Both the position numbers and the translations under genes were made by a program. Of a DNA stretch of 64,000 nucleotides, positions 24,602 to 33,967 are shown piece by piece (within the stretch, counting starts at the first letter, position 1; each line of letters opens with the position of its first letter). This DNA comes from Rhizohabitans arisaemae (lineage in GTDB: Bacteria; Actinomycetota; Actinomycetes; Streptosporangiales; Streptosporangiaceae): positions 434,001-498,000 of the forward strand of contig NZ_BLRH01000009.1 in NCBI RefSeq assembly GCF_025996515.1, written 5' to 3'. Under the pieces are notes generated by a model. That model was not told the origin of the DNA. It saw only the letters and a list, made by a program, of their open reading frames with translations, and ran no database searches.

Positions 24602-25408
24602 TCAGGGCTTGAAGGCCACCCCGCAGAGGATCAGGGTGCTGTGCTGGTCGACGGGGTCGTCCTGCGGGTCCGGATGCCACTCGTGGATGAACACGACCCC
24701 CGGCTCACTCAGGTCGCAGCCCTCGAAGAACCTGCTGATCTCCGTCCGGGAACGCGCCACGGCCGCCGTCGTCGAACGCGCCGAGAGCTGCTCGAACGCC
24801 TCGAACGTGCCGTACGGGTCCTCGTTGGTGAGATGCGAGACGACCACCGCGCTGCCGGGGGCGACCGCGTCGCGCAGACCGTGGACCAGCCCGTAGGGGT
24901 CGTCGTCCTCGGGAATGGCGTGCAGCACCGCGAGAAGCAGCACGCCCACCGGCTCGCTCAGATCGAGCGTCTTGCGCACCGCCGGGTCCGCCAGAATCTC
25001 CCCGGGGCGGCGCATGTCCGCCTGGATCACGATCGCGTTCGGGTCGTCCCCGAGAATGGCCCGGCTGTGCGCGACGGCGACCGGGTCGATGTCCACGTAG
25101 ACGACCCGCGCGTCTTCGTCGGCTTCGCGGGCGATCTGATGAACGTTGCCCTGCGTCGGGATACCCGATCCGAGATCGAGGAACTGACGGATGCCCTGGG
25201 CGCTCAACCGGCGAATCGCCCTGCGGAGAAACGCCCGGTTCGCCGCGGCGACCGAGCGAGCCTGCGGCTCGACTTTGAGCAACCCGTGGGCAAGGTCACG
25301 ATCGACGCCGAAATTGTGCGTGCCACCCAGCAGGTAGTCGTAAACCCTGGCCAGGGTCGGCCGTTCCGCGTCGACGCCCAGCGTCCAGTCGGATTCCACA
25401 GTCGCCAT
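24602..25408 (-). CDS. SAM-dependent methyltransferase, DUF574 family
   Basis: 268 residues from ATG 25408 (MATVESDWTLGVDAERPTLA is the family N-terminus; the ribosome-binding site is weak and starts up to 25471 are possible). Family marks: RVYDYLLGGTHNFGVDRDLA, the SAM-binding FLDLGSGIPTQGNVH, VYVDIDPVAVAHSR and DLSEPVGVLLL. This family is expanded in Streptosporangiales and streptomycetes; the methyl acceptor is unknown. It diverges from the SpoIIE phosphatase gene. A paralogue lies at 43239. Confidence 0.88.
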   Translation of the reverse strand: MATVESDWTLGVDAERPTLARVYDYLLGGTHNFGVDRDLAHGLLKVEPQARSVAAANRAFLRRAIRRLSAQGIRQFLDLGSGIPTQGNVHQIAREADEDARVVYVDIDPVAVAHSRAILGDDPNAIVIQADMRRPGEILADPAVRKTLDLSEPVGVLLLAVLHAIPEDDDPYGLVHGLRDAVAPGSAVVVSHLTNEDPYGTFEAFEQLSARSTTAAVARSRTEISRFFEGCDLSEPGVVFIHEWHPDPQDDPVDQHSTLILCGVAFKP

Positions 25409-25582
25409 CCCCACAGACTCGGCATGAAGATTTTTCCCGAGCTTATTCCGAAACCACGTTTCCCGAAACATCGAAATGGTGTTGTATCGGCGAGAGTCAG
25501 TGGTAATTAGTCGTCGCCTTCGGTACGGTCCGTGCTTCCACCTTAAAGCGCGCGTCAACACGAAAGCCGGTCTGCCATCAGA

Positions 25583-27220
25583 ATGCACACCAGGACGGAT
25601 GAATCACTGGCGATCGGCGTTCACGACCTGATGCCGGCCACCGGGGTCGTCCTCGACCGGCGGGCGCACGTGACGGGCTGGAGCCGAGGGGCGGCCCGGC
25701 TGCTCGGCCACGACGAACGGAACGCACTCGGCCGCGCCGTCGTAGACCTCTTCCCCCGCCCGACCGCAGGCGCGGTGGCCCGCGCCTGCCAAGCCGTCGC
25801 CGCAGGCCGTACCTGGCGGGAGACGACCGAGCTGTTCTGCGCCGACGGCCGGATCCGCCCCGTCGAAATCCACCTCGAACCGCTCGCCGGTGACGCCGGA
25901 GCCTCGCTCCTCACCCTCACCCCCACCGAGACGCGGGGGCTGCCCACCCAGTTCCACGAAGCCGGACGCCGCATCGGAACGACCCTCGACCTCCAGCGCA
26001 CCGCCGCCGAACTGACCGACGCCGCCATCCCCCTCCTCGCCGACGCCGTCGCCGTGTACCTCCTGGAGCAGATGCTCGCCGACGACCACGGCGAACGCGA
26101 AGCCGACGAGCGGACCGTCCTACGGCGCCTCGCCGTCGCCGTCGCCGACACCACGGAAGCCCCCTGCACCCGCGCCTTCCCCGTCGACGAGGCCATGGTC
26201 TACCTGCCGAACTCGCCGTACGCCGTCTGCGTCGCCACCGGCCAGCCCCTCCTCTTCGACGCCGAGGACGGACGGCAGTGGACCGTCCACGACGCCATCA
26301 GGGAGGAGGACGAAGGCGGTGACGACCGGTCAGGCCACACCAACCTGCTCATCATTCCCTTGATCGCCCGCGGGAGCACCCTCGGGTTCACCGTCTTCGC
26401 CCGGCGCCCCGGACGCGCGCCCATCACCACCGCGGACGTCCACCCCGCCCTCGACCTCGTCGGCCGCGCCGCCGTCTGCATCGACAACGCCCGGCTCTAC
26501 CGGCGGCAGGCGCGCACCGCCCAATCCCTGCAGCGGGCCCTCCTCCCCCGCCGCCTCGTCCCGCCGCCGGGGATCACCCTGGCCCACCGCTACATCCCGG
26601 CCCGGGGCACCGAGGTCGGCGGCGACTGGTACGACGTCGTCACCCACCGGGACGACCGCTGTGCCCTGCTCATCGGCGACGCCATGGGACACGGCTTCAC
26701 CGCCGCCGCGGCGATGGGCCAGCTCCGCACCGCCGCGCGCACCCTCGCCACCCTCGACATGTCCCCGAACGAGGTCCTGCGGCGCCTGGACGAGATCGCC
26801 GACGACCTCGACGACGCCCAGTTCGCCACCTGCCTCTACCTTCTGTACGACCCGCGGGAACGGATCTGCGACATCAGCGTCGCCGGGCACCCGCCGCCCA
26901 TCCTGCTCCTCCCCGAAGGCGGCACCCGGCTCCTGGACGTGCACACCGGTCTCCCCCTCGGGGTCGCCAGCACCGCCCTCCCCGCCACCTTCCGCGCCAG
27001 CCGTCACTCCGTCCCGCCGGGCGCGACGCTGCTCCTCTACACCGACGGCCTGGTGGAGAAGCGCGACGCCGACATCGACCACGGCATCGCCCGGATCCGG
27101 GAAATCCTCGAAAAGCCCTGCCGGTCCCTCGACGCCATCTGCGACTCGCTCATCGCCACGCTGCCCAACGGAGCCGACCACGACGACGTCGCGATCCTCC
27201 TGGCCCGGACCACCCCCTGA
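25583..27220 (+). CDS. PAS-GAF-SpoIIE protein serine/threonine phosphatase
   Basis: 545 residues. A PAS-like fold (~14-115) is followed by a GAF domain (~130-305) and a C-terminal PP2C/SpoIIE domain (~330-540). The last has the metal-binding motifs EVGGDWYDVV, LLIGDAMGHGFTAAAAMGQL and LLYTDGLVEKRD. Such proteins dephosphorylate anti-anti-sigma factors in partner-switching cascades; no anti-sigma kinase domain is fused here. The stimulus is sensed by PAS/GAF but is unknown. ATG 25583 has no obvious ribosome-binding site. Monocistronic, upstream of a tRNA. Confidence 0.9.
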   Translation: MHTRTDESLAIGVHDLMPATGVVLDRRAHVTGWSRGAARLLGHDERNALGRAVVDLFPRPTAGAVARACQAVAAGRTWRETTELFCADGRIRPVEIHLEPLAGDAGASLLTLTPTETRGLPTQFHEAGRRIGTTLDLQRTAAELTDAAIPLLADAVAVYLLEQMLADDHGEREADERTVLRRLAVAVADTTEAPCTRAFPVDEAMVYLPNSPYAVCVATGQPLLFDAEDGRQWTVHDAIREEDEGGDDRSGHTNLLIIPLIARGSTLGFTVFARRPGRAPITTADVHPALDLVGRAAVCIDNARLYRRQARTAQSLQRALLPRRLVPPPGITLAHRYIPARGTEVGGDWYDVVTHRDDRCALLIGDAMGHGFTAAAAMGQLRTAARTLATLDMSPNEVLRRLDEIADDLDDAQFATCLYLLYDPRERICDISVAGHPPPILLLPEGGTRLLDVHTGLPLGVASTALPATFRASRHSVPPGATLLLYTDGLVEKRDADIDHGIARIREILEKPCRSLDAICDSLIATLPNGADHDDVAILLARTTP

Positions 27221-27309
27221 CCGGGTGACTCGGGAGACCGCCGTCGGTAACCGAATACGCATCAAGGCCCGGTGTGCGCTATGGTTATCACGTCCGTCAC
27301 GACGGGCAC

Positions 27310-27383
27310 CGGGACGTAGCGCAGTTTGGCAGCGCACTTGACTGGGGGTCAAGGGGTCGCAGGTTCAAATCCTGTCGTCCCGA
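27310..27383 (+). tRNA. tRNA-Pro (GGG anticodon)
   Basis: 74 nt. Acceptor arms CGGGACG / CGTCCCG, anticodon arm CTTGA-CTGGGGG-TCAAG with anticodon GGG, T-loop GGTTCAAATCC, discriminator A. CCA is not encoded. A terminator hairpin follows 9 nt later. Confidence 0.96.
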
Positions 27384-27392
27384 CGGTGCACC

Positions 27393-27435
27393 AAGGCCCG
27401 ATGAAGGGGAGTAAATCCCCAACTCATCGGGCCTT
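27393..27435 (+). terminator. Terminator after tRNA-Pro
   Basis: AAGGCCCGATGA and TCATCGGGCCTT form a perfect 12-bp stem with an inner GGGG/CCCC pairing, followed by TACTTATG. Confidence 0.8.
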
Positions 27436-27541
27436 TACTTATGCCCTGGTGGCTCCTTCGCCCGACCTACGATGATCGCTGTGTAAAAGCTTGATCTACG
27501 GTGGAAGCTCTTGATGATCCTCAATGTGCTGGAGTGATCTA

Positions 27542-27580
27542 CAAGCCGTTTCCCAGTACCGGCCCCTAGCCTCGTCACCA
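27542..27580 (+). promoter_or_regulatory. Shared upstream element of LRR gene 1
   Basis: About 31 of 39 bases match 31220-31258 upstream of the second LRR gene, outside the coding sequence. It contains TAGCCT, a plausible -10 element. It is probably the promoter duplicated with the gene. Confidence 0.5.
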
Positions 27581-27640
27581 GCCCCCGCATCCGGCGCGAC
27601 AGACCGAGCCCGGAAACACCGGCAACGACGAGGAGAGGAC

Positions 27641-28510
27641 ATGGTCAGGTCCGAAGACGGCCAGGCGGTCGCCGCCGAACGGATCGGCAAGTGCCTGCGA
27701 GACGGATCGGCCACACTCGACCTGTCCCGTCTCCGCCTGGAGACGATTCCCGAATCGCTCACCGCCCTCACTCACCTGACCGCACTCAACCTGAGCGGCA
27801 ACAAGCTGACGGTCCTGCCCGAGTCACTGGGCAACCTCACTCACCTGACCGGGCTCGACCTGTTCGGTAACGAACTGACCGCCCTGCCCGACTCACTGGG
27901 CAACCTCACCGCCCTCACCGAGCTAGACCTGGAAGAGACCGAGCTGACCGCCCTGCCCGAGTGGCTGGGCAACCTCACTCACCTGACCGATCTCCATCTG
28001 TGCGACAGCAGGCTGACCGATCTACCCGAATCAGTGGGCAAGCTCACCGCCCTCAAAAGCCTCAACCTGGCCGGCAACAAACTGACCGCCCTTCCCGAGA
28101 CCTTGGGCAACCTCACCGCCCTCACCATGCTCAGCCTGTTGGGCAACCGGCTGACCGCCCTTCCCGAGTCACTGGGCAACCTCACCGCCCTGACCTGGTT
28201 CCACCTGGGTTTCAACGAACTGACCGCTCTACCTGAGTCGCTGGGCAACCTCACCGCCCTCGAAAAGCTCGCACTGGAAAACAACCGGCTGACCGCGCTA
28301 CCCGACACGTTCGGCAACCTCACCGCCCTCACCACACTCAGCCTGAGCGGTAACCGGCTGACCACCCTTCCCGAGTGGCTGAGTGACCTCACCGCCCTCA
28401 CCTTCCTCGACCTGAGCGGCAACGAGCTGAGCGTCCCGCCCGAAGCGTTGGAGAGCCTCGCGGCCCTCCACGAGCTACACCGGGACGGCTACCGGCTGAT
28501 CTCCAGGTGA
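27641..28510 (+). CDS. Cytoplasmic leucine-rich repeat protein 1
   Basis: 289 residues from ATG 27641 (GAGGAGAGG upstream). No signal peptide or membrane helix. After an N-terminal cap (RIGKCLRDGSATLDLSRLRL) it holds ten 23-residue LRR units of the form SLGNLTALTxLxLxxNxLTALPE, plus a partial last unit. LRR arcs bind proteins; the partner is unknown. Third-base agreement between units is high, so 69-bp DNA repeats run through the gene. A paralogue with the same cap lies at 31350. Confidence 0.85.
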   Translation: MVRSEDGQAVAAERIGKCLRDGSATLDLSRLRLETIPESLTALTHLTALNLSGNKLTVLPESLGNLTHLTGLDLFGNELTALPDSLGNLTALTELDLEETELTALPEWLGNLTHLTDLHLCDSRLTDLPESVGKLTALKSLNLAGNKLTALPETLGNLTALTMLSLLGNRLTALPESLGNLTALTWFHLGFNELTALPESLGNLTALEKLALENNRLTALPDTFGNLTALTTLSLSGNRLTTLPEWLSDLTALTFLDLSGNELSVPPEALESLAALHELHRDGYRLISR

Positions 28511-28568
28511 CAGCGGACCGGAGACGTGGCGCTCTGTTGCTTTCCCGCCTCGCCGGTCACGGCTCGAA

Positions 28569-29417
28569 TCACTCGGTGGACGGTGGGCCGGGTCTGGGCA
28601 GCAGGCAGCCGGGCCGGTTCAGGTCGATCTTGTTTCCGGCCGCGACGCACGTGGTGAGCCAGTACGTCTGGGTGCCGTAGCCGGCGGCCTTGCGGGCGGT
28701 GACGACGCCGTCGCGGCTCATCTCACACGGGTTGTCCAGTGTGCACCTGCCGCCGTCGCGGTTGCTGGTGCTGTTGATCCCGACGACCTCGCCGCTCACC
28801 GCGTCGAGGACCGGGGAGCCCGAGGTGCCGGGGCCGGTCTTGCAGGCCGACGTGTAGCGCAGGACGTCCTTGGTCATGTAGCCCGTCTCCAGGACGCGGT
28901 ACGTGAGCCAGTCGACGGCGCACGAGTAGACCTTCTTCAGGCTGCCGGATACCACCCGGATCTTCTTCCCCGGCTCGGGGCGCTGCGCCGAGATCGTGAG
29001 CGGCCGGATGCGGTGGTCCCGCTCCAGTTGCCGGTAGGTCGTGCCGAGCCGGTACAACGCGATGTCGGTGCCGGTCATGGTCACATAGAGCGCTCTGGCG
29101 GCGTGCAGGGCGGCCACGGGTTTGCCGTCGGCGCCGAGCAGCTCGAACAGGCGGTGGGAGGGCTGGTCCACCAGAACCTCGTCGGGGACCGGCCACGCGC
29201 CCTCGTAGCAGTGTCCGTTCGTCAGGACGAGGGCCGGGTCGTCAGGTGTGGAGGCCGGCAACCGTACCAGCGCTCCCGAGCAGCCGTTGACGTCGACGCT
29301 GCCGGCCAGGTCCACGGTCGCGGCCTGCGCCGGGTGCGTCATCGGCGACAGGCCGAGGAGGGCGGCGGCGAGCACCGCGCCGATTCGCCGAAATCCGCGC
29401 ATCTGAAGTCCGTTCAT
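28569..29417 (-). CDS. Secreted trypsin-like serine protease (S1 family)
   Basis: 282 residues from ATG 29417 (ATG 29402 also possible; neither has a clear ribosome-binding site). The signal peptide spans ~10-32 (IGAVLAAALLGLSPMTHPAQA). The triad is visible: His69 in LTNGHC, Asp118 in TGTDIALYR, Ser199 in GTSGSPV. Six or more cysteines suggest disulfides. It starts 14 bp after the stop of the S33 peptidase gene on the same strand, so translational coupling is likely, and the pair forms an exported-protease operon between the two LRR genes. Confidence 0.87.
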   Translation of the reverse strand: MNGLQMRGFRRIGAVLAAALLGLSPMTHPAQAATVDLAGSVDVNGCSGALVRLPASTPDDPALVLTNGHCYEGAWPVPDEVLVDQPSHRLFELLGADGKPVAALHAARALYVTMTGTDIALYRLGTTYRQLERDHRIRPLTISAQRPEPGKKIRVVSGSLKKVYSCAVDWLTYRVLETGYMTKDVLRYTSACKTGPGTSGSPVLDAVSGEVVGINSTSNRDGGRCTLDNPCEMSRDGVVTARKAAGYGTQTYWLTTCVAAGNKIDLNRPGCLLPRPGPPSTE

Positions 29418-29431
29418 GGGAGGGGGCTGGG

Positions 29432-30907
29432 TCACTGCACGCCGGGGCAGGTGCCCCCGCTGGTGCGTCCGGTACGGAAGAAGTCGATCGCCTTCGCGGC
29501 GCAGGGCAGCCGGCGCAGCGAGCCGTGCGCGGCGTCCTGGATCGTCAGCAGGGTTCCGCCGACGGCGTTCCCGGCGTCCACGGCCCAGCTGTACGGTGTG
29601 GTGGATTCGCCGACGTGGCCGGACAGTTGCAGCGGGCTGCTCCCCTTGACCGGCTGCCACGGGCGTGCGGGCCACGGCCATCCCGCGCACCAGCCGGTGA
29701 ACTCGATTCTGCCGCCGGTGCCCGGGAAGCGTTGCCGGCGATCCTGCGCATCGGCCCACACCTGTTCGAAGTCGCGCCCGCCGGTCCCCTCGTTGCAGAA
29801 GATCGCGTTGTACTGGGTGGTGTTCATGCCCAAGGGCGTGTCGTCGAAGCCGAACACCTGCGCGGCGGCCGGGTCCGGCCGCGCCGACCGTGGAATGCCG
29901 CCCTCCCGGACGGTGGCCAGATCCCTGGCGGAGGCGGCCCAGCCGCCGGCGTCCATACCGAGCAGCCCTCTGACCCAGCCGCCGTCCAGCCGGGTCTCCT
30001 TGCCGACCGCCAGCGGCTTGCGGTCGAGCCGGTCACGCAGGGCGAAGATCGTCGTGCGGACCGCGGCGGCGGTCGTCCCGAAGTGGTACTCGTGGTCGCG
30101 CCCGGCCAGCCAGGTGAGGAACCCCTCGAAGAGTTTCTCGCCGACCGCGTCGGCGTCGGCGTCCATGGCGGCGAGGTCCATGACGGGTGGCATCACCGAG
30201 TCCACCCACATTCGGTCCACCCGGTCGTCGAACATCGACCGGTAGGTCAAGCCCACCGCGGTGCCGTACGACACCCCGTAGAAACCGATCTTCGGTGCGC
30301 CGAGCGCCGCGCGGATCGCATCGACGTCACGGGCGATGTTCGTGGTGGTCAACTGCCGGACGAAGCCGGGATCCATCGCGGTGCACCGCTTGTTGGAGGC
30401 GGCCATCGCGTCGAAGACGGCCTTCGCCCTGGCCTTGGCGGACGCGCCGGGTGACGGCTCCCCGGGGGAACCCTCCTGGCATTTGATCTTGTCGCTGTAG
30501 CCCACGCCTCTGGGGTCGAACCCGATCAGGTCGTGGTCGCCGGCCAGCGTGCCGAGGCCGCCCTCGGCATACGACGCAGGGGCGGTGATGTTGGAGATGC
30601 CGGGACCGCCAGGGCTGATCACCAACACACCGCGGCGCTTGCCGGGGTCGGTGGCCTTGAGCCGGCTCACCGCGATCTTGATCGTCCGGCCTCGCGGGTT
30701 CGCGTAGTCCATCGGGACCGTCAGCATCGCGCATTCGGTCCCGGGGTCGTTCTCGACGGGCCAGTCCTTGGCTGTCGTGGCGCATCTCTTCCAGTCCAGC
30801 GACTCCGTCGCCGCGCCCGCCGTACCGGCCTCAGCCGGCAGGCCGGTCAGGCACACGGTCGCGGCCAGCGTCAGCGCGGCACGTGAGAGATGACGAGTGC
30901 TGAGCAT
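29432..30907 (-). CDS. Secreted tripeptidyl aminopeptidase-like alpha/beta hydrolase (S33)
   Basis: 491 residues. Signal peptide ~1-30. The alpha/beta-hydrolase core shows the oxyanion motif SPGGPG (~98-103), HDLIGFDPRGVGYS and nucleophile Ser213 in YGVSYGTA; a TAP-like C-terminal domain follows. Relatives release N-terminal tripeptides from secreted proteins and act outside the cell. ATG start, AAGGG about 7 nt upstream. First gene of the two-gene protease operon. Confidence 0.9.
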   Translation of the reverse strand: MLSTRHLSRAALTLAATVCLTGLPAEAGTAGAATESLDWKRCATTAKDWPVENDPGTECAMLTVPMDYANPRGRTIKIAVSRLKATDPGKRRGVLVISPGGPGISNITAPASYAEGGLGTLAGDHDLIGFDPRGVGYSDKIKCQEGSPGEPSPGASAKARAKAVFDAMAASNKRCTAMDPGFVRQLTTTNIARDVDAIRAALGAPKIGFYGVSYGTAVGLTYRSMFDDRVDRMWVDSVMPPVMDLAAMDADADAVGEKLFEGFLTWLAGRDHEYHFGTTAAAVRTTIFALRDRLDRKPLAVGKETRLDGGWVRGLLGMDAGGWAASARDLATVREGGIPRSARPDPAAAQVFGFDDTPLGMNTTQYNAIFCNEGTGGRDFEQVWADAQDRRQRFPGTGGRIEFTGWCAGWPWPARPWQPVKGSSPLQLSGHVGESTTPYSWAVDAGNAVGGTLLTIQDAAHGSLRRLPCAAKAIDFFRTGRTSGGTCPGVQ

Positions 30908-31219
30908 CGTCGCACCCTTCGGTGGTCTTGCCCGCGTGCCCTACGGCACACGAGGCACGCCGTCAGGCGTACTCCGGCCATCCTGGGCACCACATGTATC
31001 CACCCCGTATCAGCCGCCACGCAGTCGTCCATCCGATTCACCGGCGTCGGTCAGCCGGCCCCGTTCATCCCATCGCCCGCTTCCGGGGATGAGAACGGGT
31101 GGGCGTGCCACCCGCCGACGTCGGTACTGCGTCTCGCTGCTCGTCGGCTCCGGGCGTACCGCCGACGACGGCCGACAGGTCGATGACGGCCGTCTGCGGC
31201 CGGGCCGTCCCACGACGTG

Positions 31220-31258
31220 CAAGTCGTTCTCCAGTGCCGGTCTCTAGCGTCGTCGCCG
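31220..31258 (+). promoter_or_regulatory. Shared upstream element of LRR gene 2
   Basis: Homologous to 27542-27580 (about 79% identity over 39 nt), with TAGCGT in the place of TAGCCT. The rest of the 442-bp divergent region 30908-31349 holds no gene that can be supported. Confidence 0.5.
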
Positions 31259-31349
31259 ACCCTCGTGCCCGAGCGGCCGAGGAGACGACGAAGACCGGTA
31301 CGGCGCAGGGGCGGGCCCAGGCTCGCGGGCGACAAGGGGAAGGCAGACC

Positions 31350-31997
31350 ATGACGAACTCCGAGGCGGACCAGGCGATCGCCGTCACACGGATCACCGAG
31401 TGCCTGGAGAACGGATCGGCCGACCTCGACCTGTCCGGTCTCCAGCTGAGCACGGTACCCGAGTCACTCGCCCGGCTCACCACCATCAAATCGCTCGACC
31501 TGTCCGCCAACCGGTTGACCGCTCTACCCGAATGGCTGGGGAACCTCACCACCCTGGATTGGCTCGACCTGAGGGGCAACCGGTTGACCGCTCTCCCCGA
31601 GTGGCTGGGGAACCTCACCGCACTCACCTGGCTCGGACTAAGCGGCAACCAGTTGACCGCCCTACCCGACTCTCTGGGAAACCTCACCGCACTCACCTGG
31701 TTCTACCTGTATGACAACAAGCTAACCGCTCTACCCGACTCGCCTGGGAACCTGACCACACTCACCTGGCTCGGACTGAGCAGCAACCAGTTGACCGACC
31801 TACCCGAATGGCTGGGAAACCTCACCACCCTCAAATCGCTCGACTTGCGCCGCAACCGGTTGACCGTCCTACCCGACTCGCTGGGAAACCTCACCACCCT
31901 CGAACTGCTCGACCTGGAAGGCAACGGGTTGACCGCTCTGCCCGAGTCCTTGGGGAACCTCACCGATGTCGCCTGGTTCGGCTCCGACGGTCGCTAA
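31350..31997 (+). CDS. Cytoplasmic leucine-rich repeat protein 2
   Basis: 215 residues. Same cap as the first paralogue (RITECLENGSADLDLSGLQL) followed by seven complete 23-residue LRR units and a degenerate eighth. No signal peptide. Start ATG after GGGAAGG. The repeat number differs from the first copy (ten), as expected for unequal recombination among 69-bp units. Partner unknown. Confidence 0.85.
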   Translation: MTNSEADQAIAVTRITECLENGSADLDLSGLQLSTVPESLARLTTIKSLDLSANRLTALPEWLGNLTTLDWLDLRGNRLTALPEWLGNLTALTWLGLSGNQLTALPDSLGNLTALTWFYLYDNKLTALPDSPGNLTTLTWLGLSSNQLTDLPEWLGNLTTLKSLDLRRNRLTVLPDSLGNLTTLELLDLEGNGLTALPESLGNLTDVAWFGSDGR

Positions 31998-32084
31998 CCG
32001 ATTGCGGGCCCGCGCCTCCTGCGCGCCTTGGCCAGGACATCGCCACCCCAGAAGGCGGCCATCCGGTCGAAGGCCGGAACGGTT

Positions 32085-33284
32085 TCAGGTCGCGCCGAGG
32101 GCCACCGTCGGGGAGAGACGGGCCGCGCGTACGGCCGGGTAGAGCCCGGCGAGTGAGCCGATCACCAGCGTCGCGGCCAGGCCGCCGCCCACCGCCCAGA
32201 ACGGCAGCACGGTGGGAAAGCCGCCTGCCAGCGCGTATCCGGACGTCACCGCGGCGCCGAGCACCAGACCGGCCAGCCCGCCGAGCCCGGACAGCAGCAG
32301 CGACTCGGTGAGGAACTGCAGCCGGATGTGGCCGCGGGTCGCGCCGAGCGCCCGGCGCAGCCCGATCTCCCCGCGCCGCTCCAGCACCGAGACGACCATG
32401 GTGTTGGCCACGCCGACCCCGCCGACCAGCAGGGCGACCGCGCCGAGACCGAGCAGCAGGCCGGTGAACGCGCCCGACGCGGCGGCCCGGGCGGCCAGCG
32501 CGTCCGAGGGCCGACTGACCGTCACCTCCTCCGGGTGCTCCGGGTTGACCGTGCGCGGCAGCACCGCGCGGACCGCCTCGACCTCCTCGGGCGTCGACCG
32601 CTCGTACAGGGTGGTCGGGTGGCCGTCGAATCCGAGCAGGTCACGCGCCGCGGTCCAGCCGACCAGCGCGGCCCGGTCGATGCCCGGGGCGAGCGGTACC
32701 GGCTTCAGGACGCCGAGGACGGTGAACCGGCGCCCACCTAGCCAGACCGTGCCGCCGGGCGCGCGGACGCCCAGCCGGGCGGCCGCCAGATCGCCCAGGA
32801 CGACCGTGGGATGGCGCTCGGTGGCGGCGGTGAACCACCGACCGGCCGCCACCTCGCCTTGGACGGTGGTCAGCAGGGTCAGGCCCGCGGCCCGTACCGA
32901 GATTCCGCGGGTCTGGTCGGCGGGGATGCGGTCGGTCCGGTAGACACCCATGGTGAGGTCACCGGTGGCGGCGACGGCGTACACGGAGGAGATCCTGCCG
33001 ACCATGGCCACCGATTCGGCGGGCAGCTTGGCGTCCTTGCCCAGCAGGGTCTGCCCGGCCTTGACGGTGAGCAGGTTGGTGCCCAGTTCGTCCAGCCGAC
33101 GCAGCAGGTCGGCCTGGCCGGAGGAGGAGACACCGACGACGGCGAGGACCGTGGCGATGCCGATCGCGATGCCGAGCGAGGCGAGCAGGACCCTGAGCCT
33201 GCGCACCCGGAGATTCGCCGCCCCGACGCGGAGCAGATCGGACGGCCTCAGCCGCGACACGGGGAAAGCGGCGGGATCCGTCAT
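32085..33284 (-). CDS. MacB-like ABC transporter permease
   Basis: 399 residues. One N-terminal membrane helix (~residues 30-55: LLASLGIAIGIATVLAVVGVSS), a large extracytoplasmic domain, then three C-terminal helices with the FtsX pattern. The ALGATRGHI coupling-helix motif is present (RRALGATRGHIRLQFL). Start ATG overlaps the ATPase stop by 4 nt (ATGA). It is the last gene of a four-gene efflux operon; substrate unknown. Confidence 0.9.
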   Translation of the reverse strand: MTDPAAFPVSRLRPSDLLRVGAANLRVRRLRVLLASLGIAIGIATVLAVVGVSSSGQADLLRRLDELGTNLLTVKAGQTLLGKDAKLPAESVAMVGRISSVYAVAATGDLTMGVYRTDRIPADQTRGISVRAAGLTLLTTVQGEVAAGRWFTAATERHPTVVLGDLAAARLGVRAPGGTVWLGGRRFTVLGVLKPVPLAPGIDRAALVGWTAARDLLGFDGHPTTLYERSTPEEVEAVRAVLPRTVNPEHPEEVTVSRPSDALAARAAASGAFTGLLLGLGAVALLVGGVGVANTMVVSVLERRGEIGLRRALGATRGHIRLQFLTESLLLSGLGGLAGLVLGAAVTSGYALAGGFPTVLPFWAVGGGLAATLVIGSLAGLYPAVRAARLSPTVALGAT

Positions 33285-33967
33285 GGCCCGCCTCCGGGCA
33301 CGTCCGCGACGATGTGCCCGTCGTGCACCCGTACCTGGCGGCCCGCGGCCGCGGCCACCTCCTGCTCGTGGGTGATGATCACAATCGTGGTGCCGTCGGC
33401 GTGCAGGTCGCGCAGGACGTCGAGCACCTCGGCGCCGGCCACGCTGTCCAGGTTGCCGGTCGGCTCGTCGGCGTACAGGACCAGCGGGCGACGCGCGACG
33501 GCCCGGGCCACCGCGACCCGCTGCTGTTCGCCGCCGGACAGCTCGTGCGGCCGGTGCGTGACGCGTCCGCCGAGCCCGACCCGTTCCAGCGCGGCGGCCG
33601 CCCGTTCGCGTCGTTCCCGCAGCGGCACCCCGGCGTACAGCATGCCGTCTGCGACGTTGTCCAGCGCCGGCACGCCGGCCGCGAGGTGGAACCGCTGGAA
33701 CACGAAGCCGATCAGCGAGGCGCGCAGCCCGGACAGTCTCCGGTCGGGGAGCGCGGCCACGTCGTGGCCCGCCAGCAGGACCCGGCCGGAGGTCGGCCGG
33801 TCCAGCGCGCCCATCATGTGCAGCAGCGTGGACTTGCCCGAGCCGGACGGACCGACGACGGCCAGCAGCTCGCCTCGGTGGATCTCCAGGTTCACGCCGC
33901 GCAGCGCGCAGACCCCGCCCGGGTAGGTCTTCACCACGTTCTCCAGGCAGACGATGGGGGTGGTCAC
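33281..33967 (-). CDS. ABC transporter ATP-binding protein (MacB/LolD type)
   Basis: 228 residues. Walker A GPSGSGKST, Q-loop FVFQRFHLAAGV, signature LSGGEQQR, Walker B LVLYADEPTGNLDS, and the H-loop ITHEQEVA. Start GTG overlaps the adaptor stop by 4 nt, and its own stop overlaps the permease start, so translation is coupled. It powers the adjoining permease at the membrane. Confidence 0.94.
   Translation of the reverse strand: MTTPIVCLENVVKTYPGGVCALRGVNLEIHRGELLAVVGPSGSGKSTLLHMMGALDRPTSGRVLLAGHDVAALPDRRLSGLRASLIGFVFQRFHLAAGVPALDNVADGMLYAGVPLRERRERAAAALERVGLGGRVTHRPHELSGGEQQRVAVARAVARRPLVLYADEPTGNLDSVAGAEVLDVLRDLHADGTTIVIITHEQEVAAAAGRQVRVHDGHIVADVPGGGP

Noticed and set aside
27760-28460. Tandem 69-bp DNA repeats
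   Set aside because: Explained as codons of leucine-rich repeats, not a separate repeat element.
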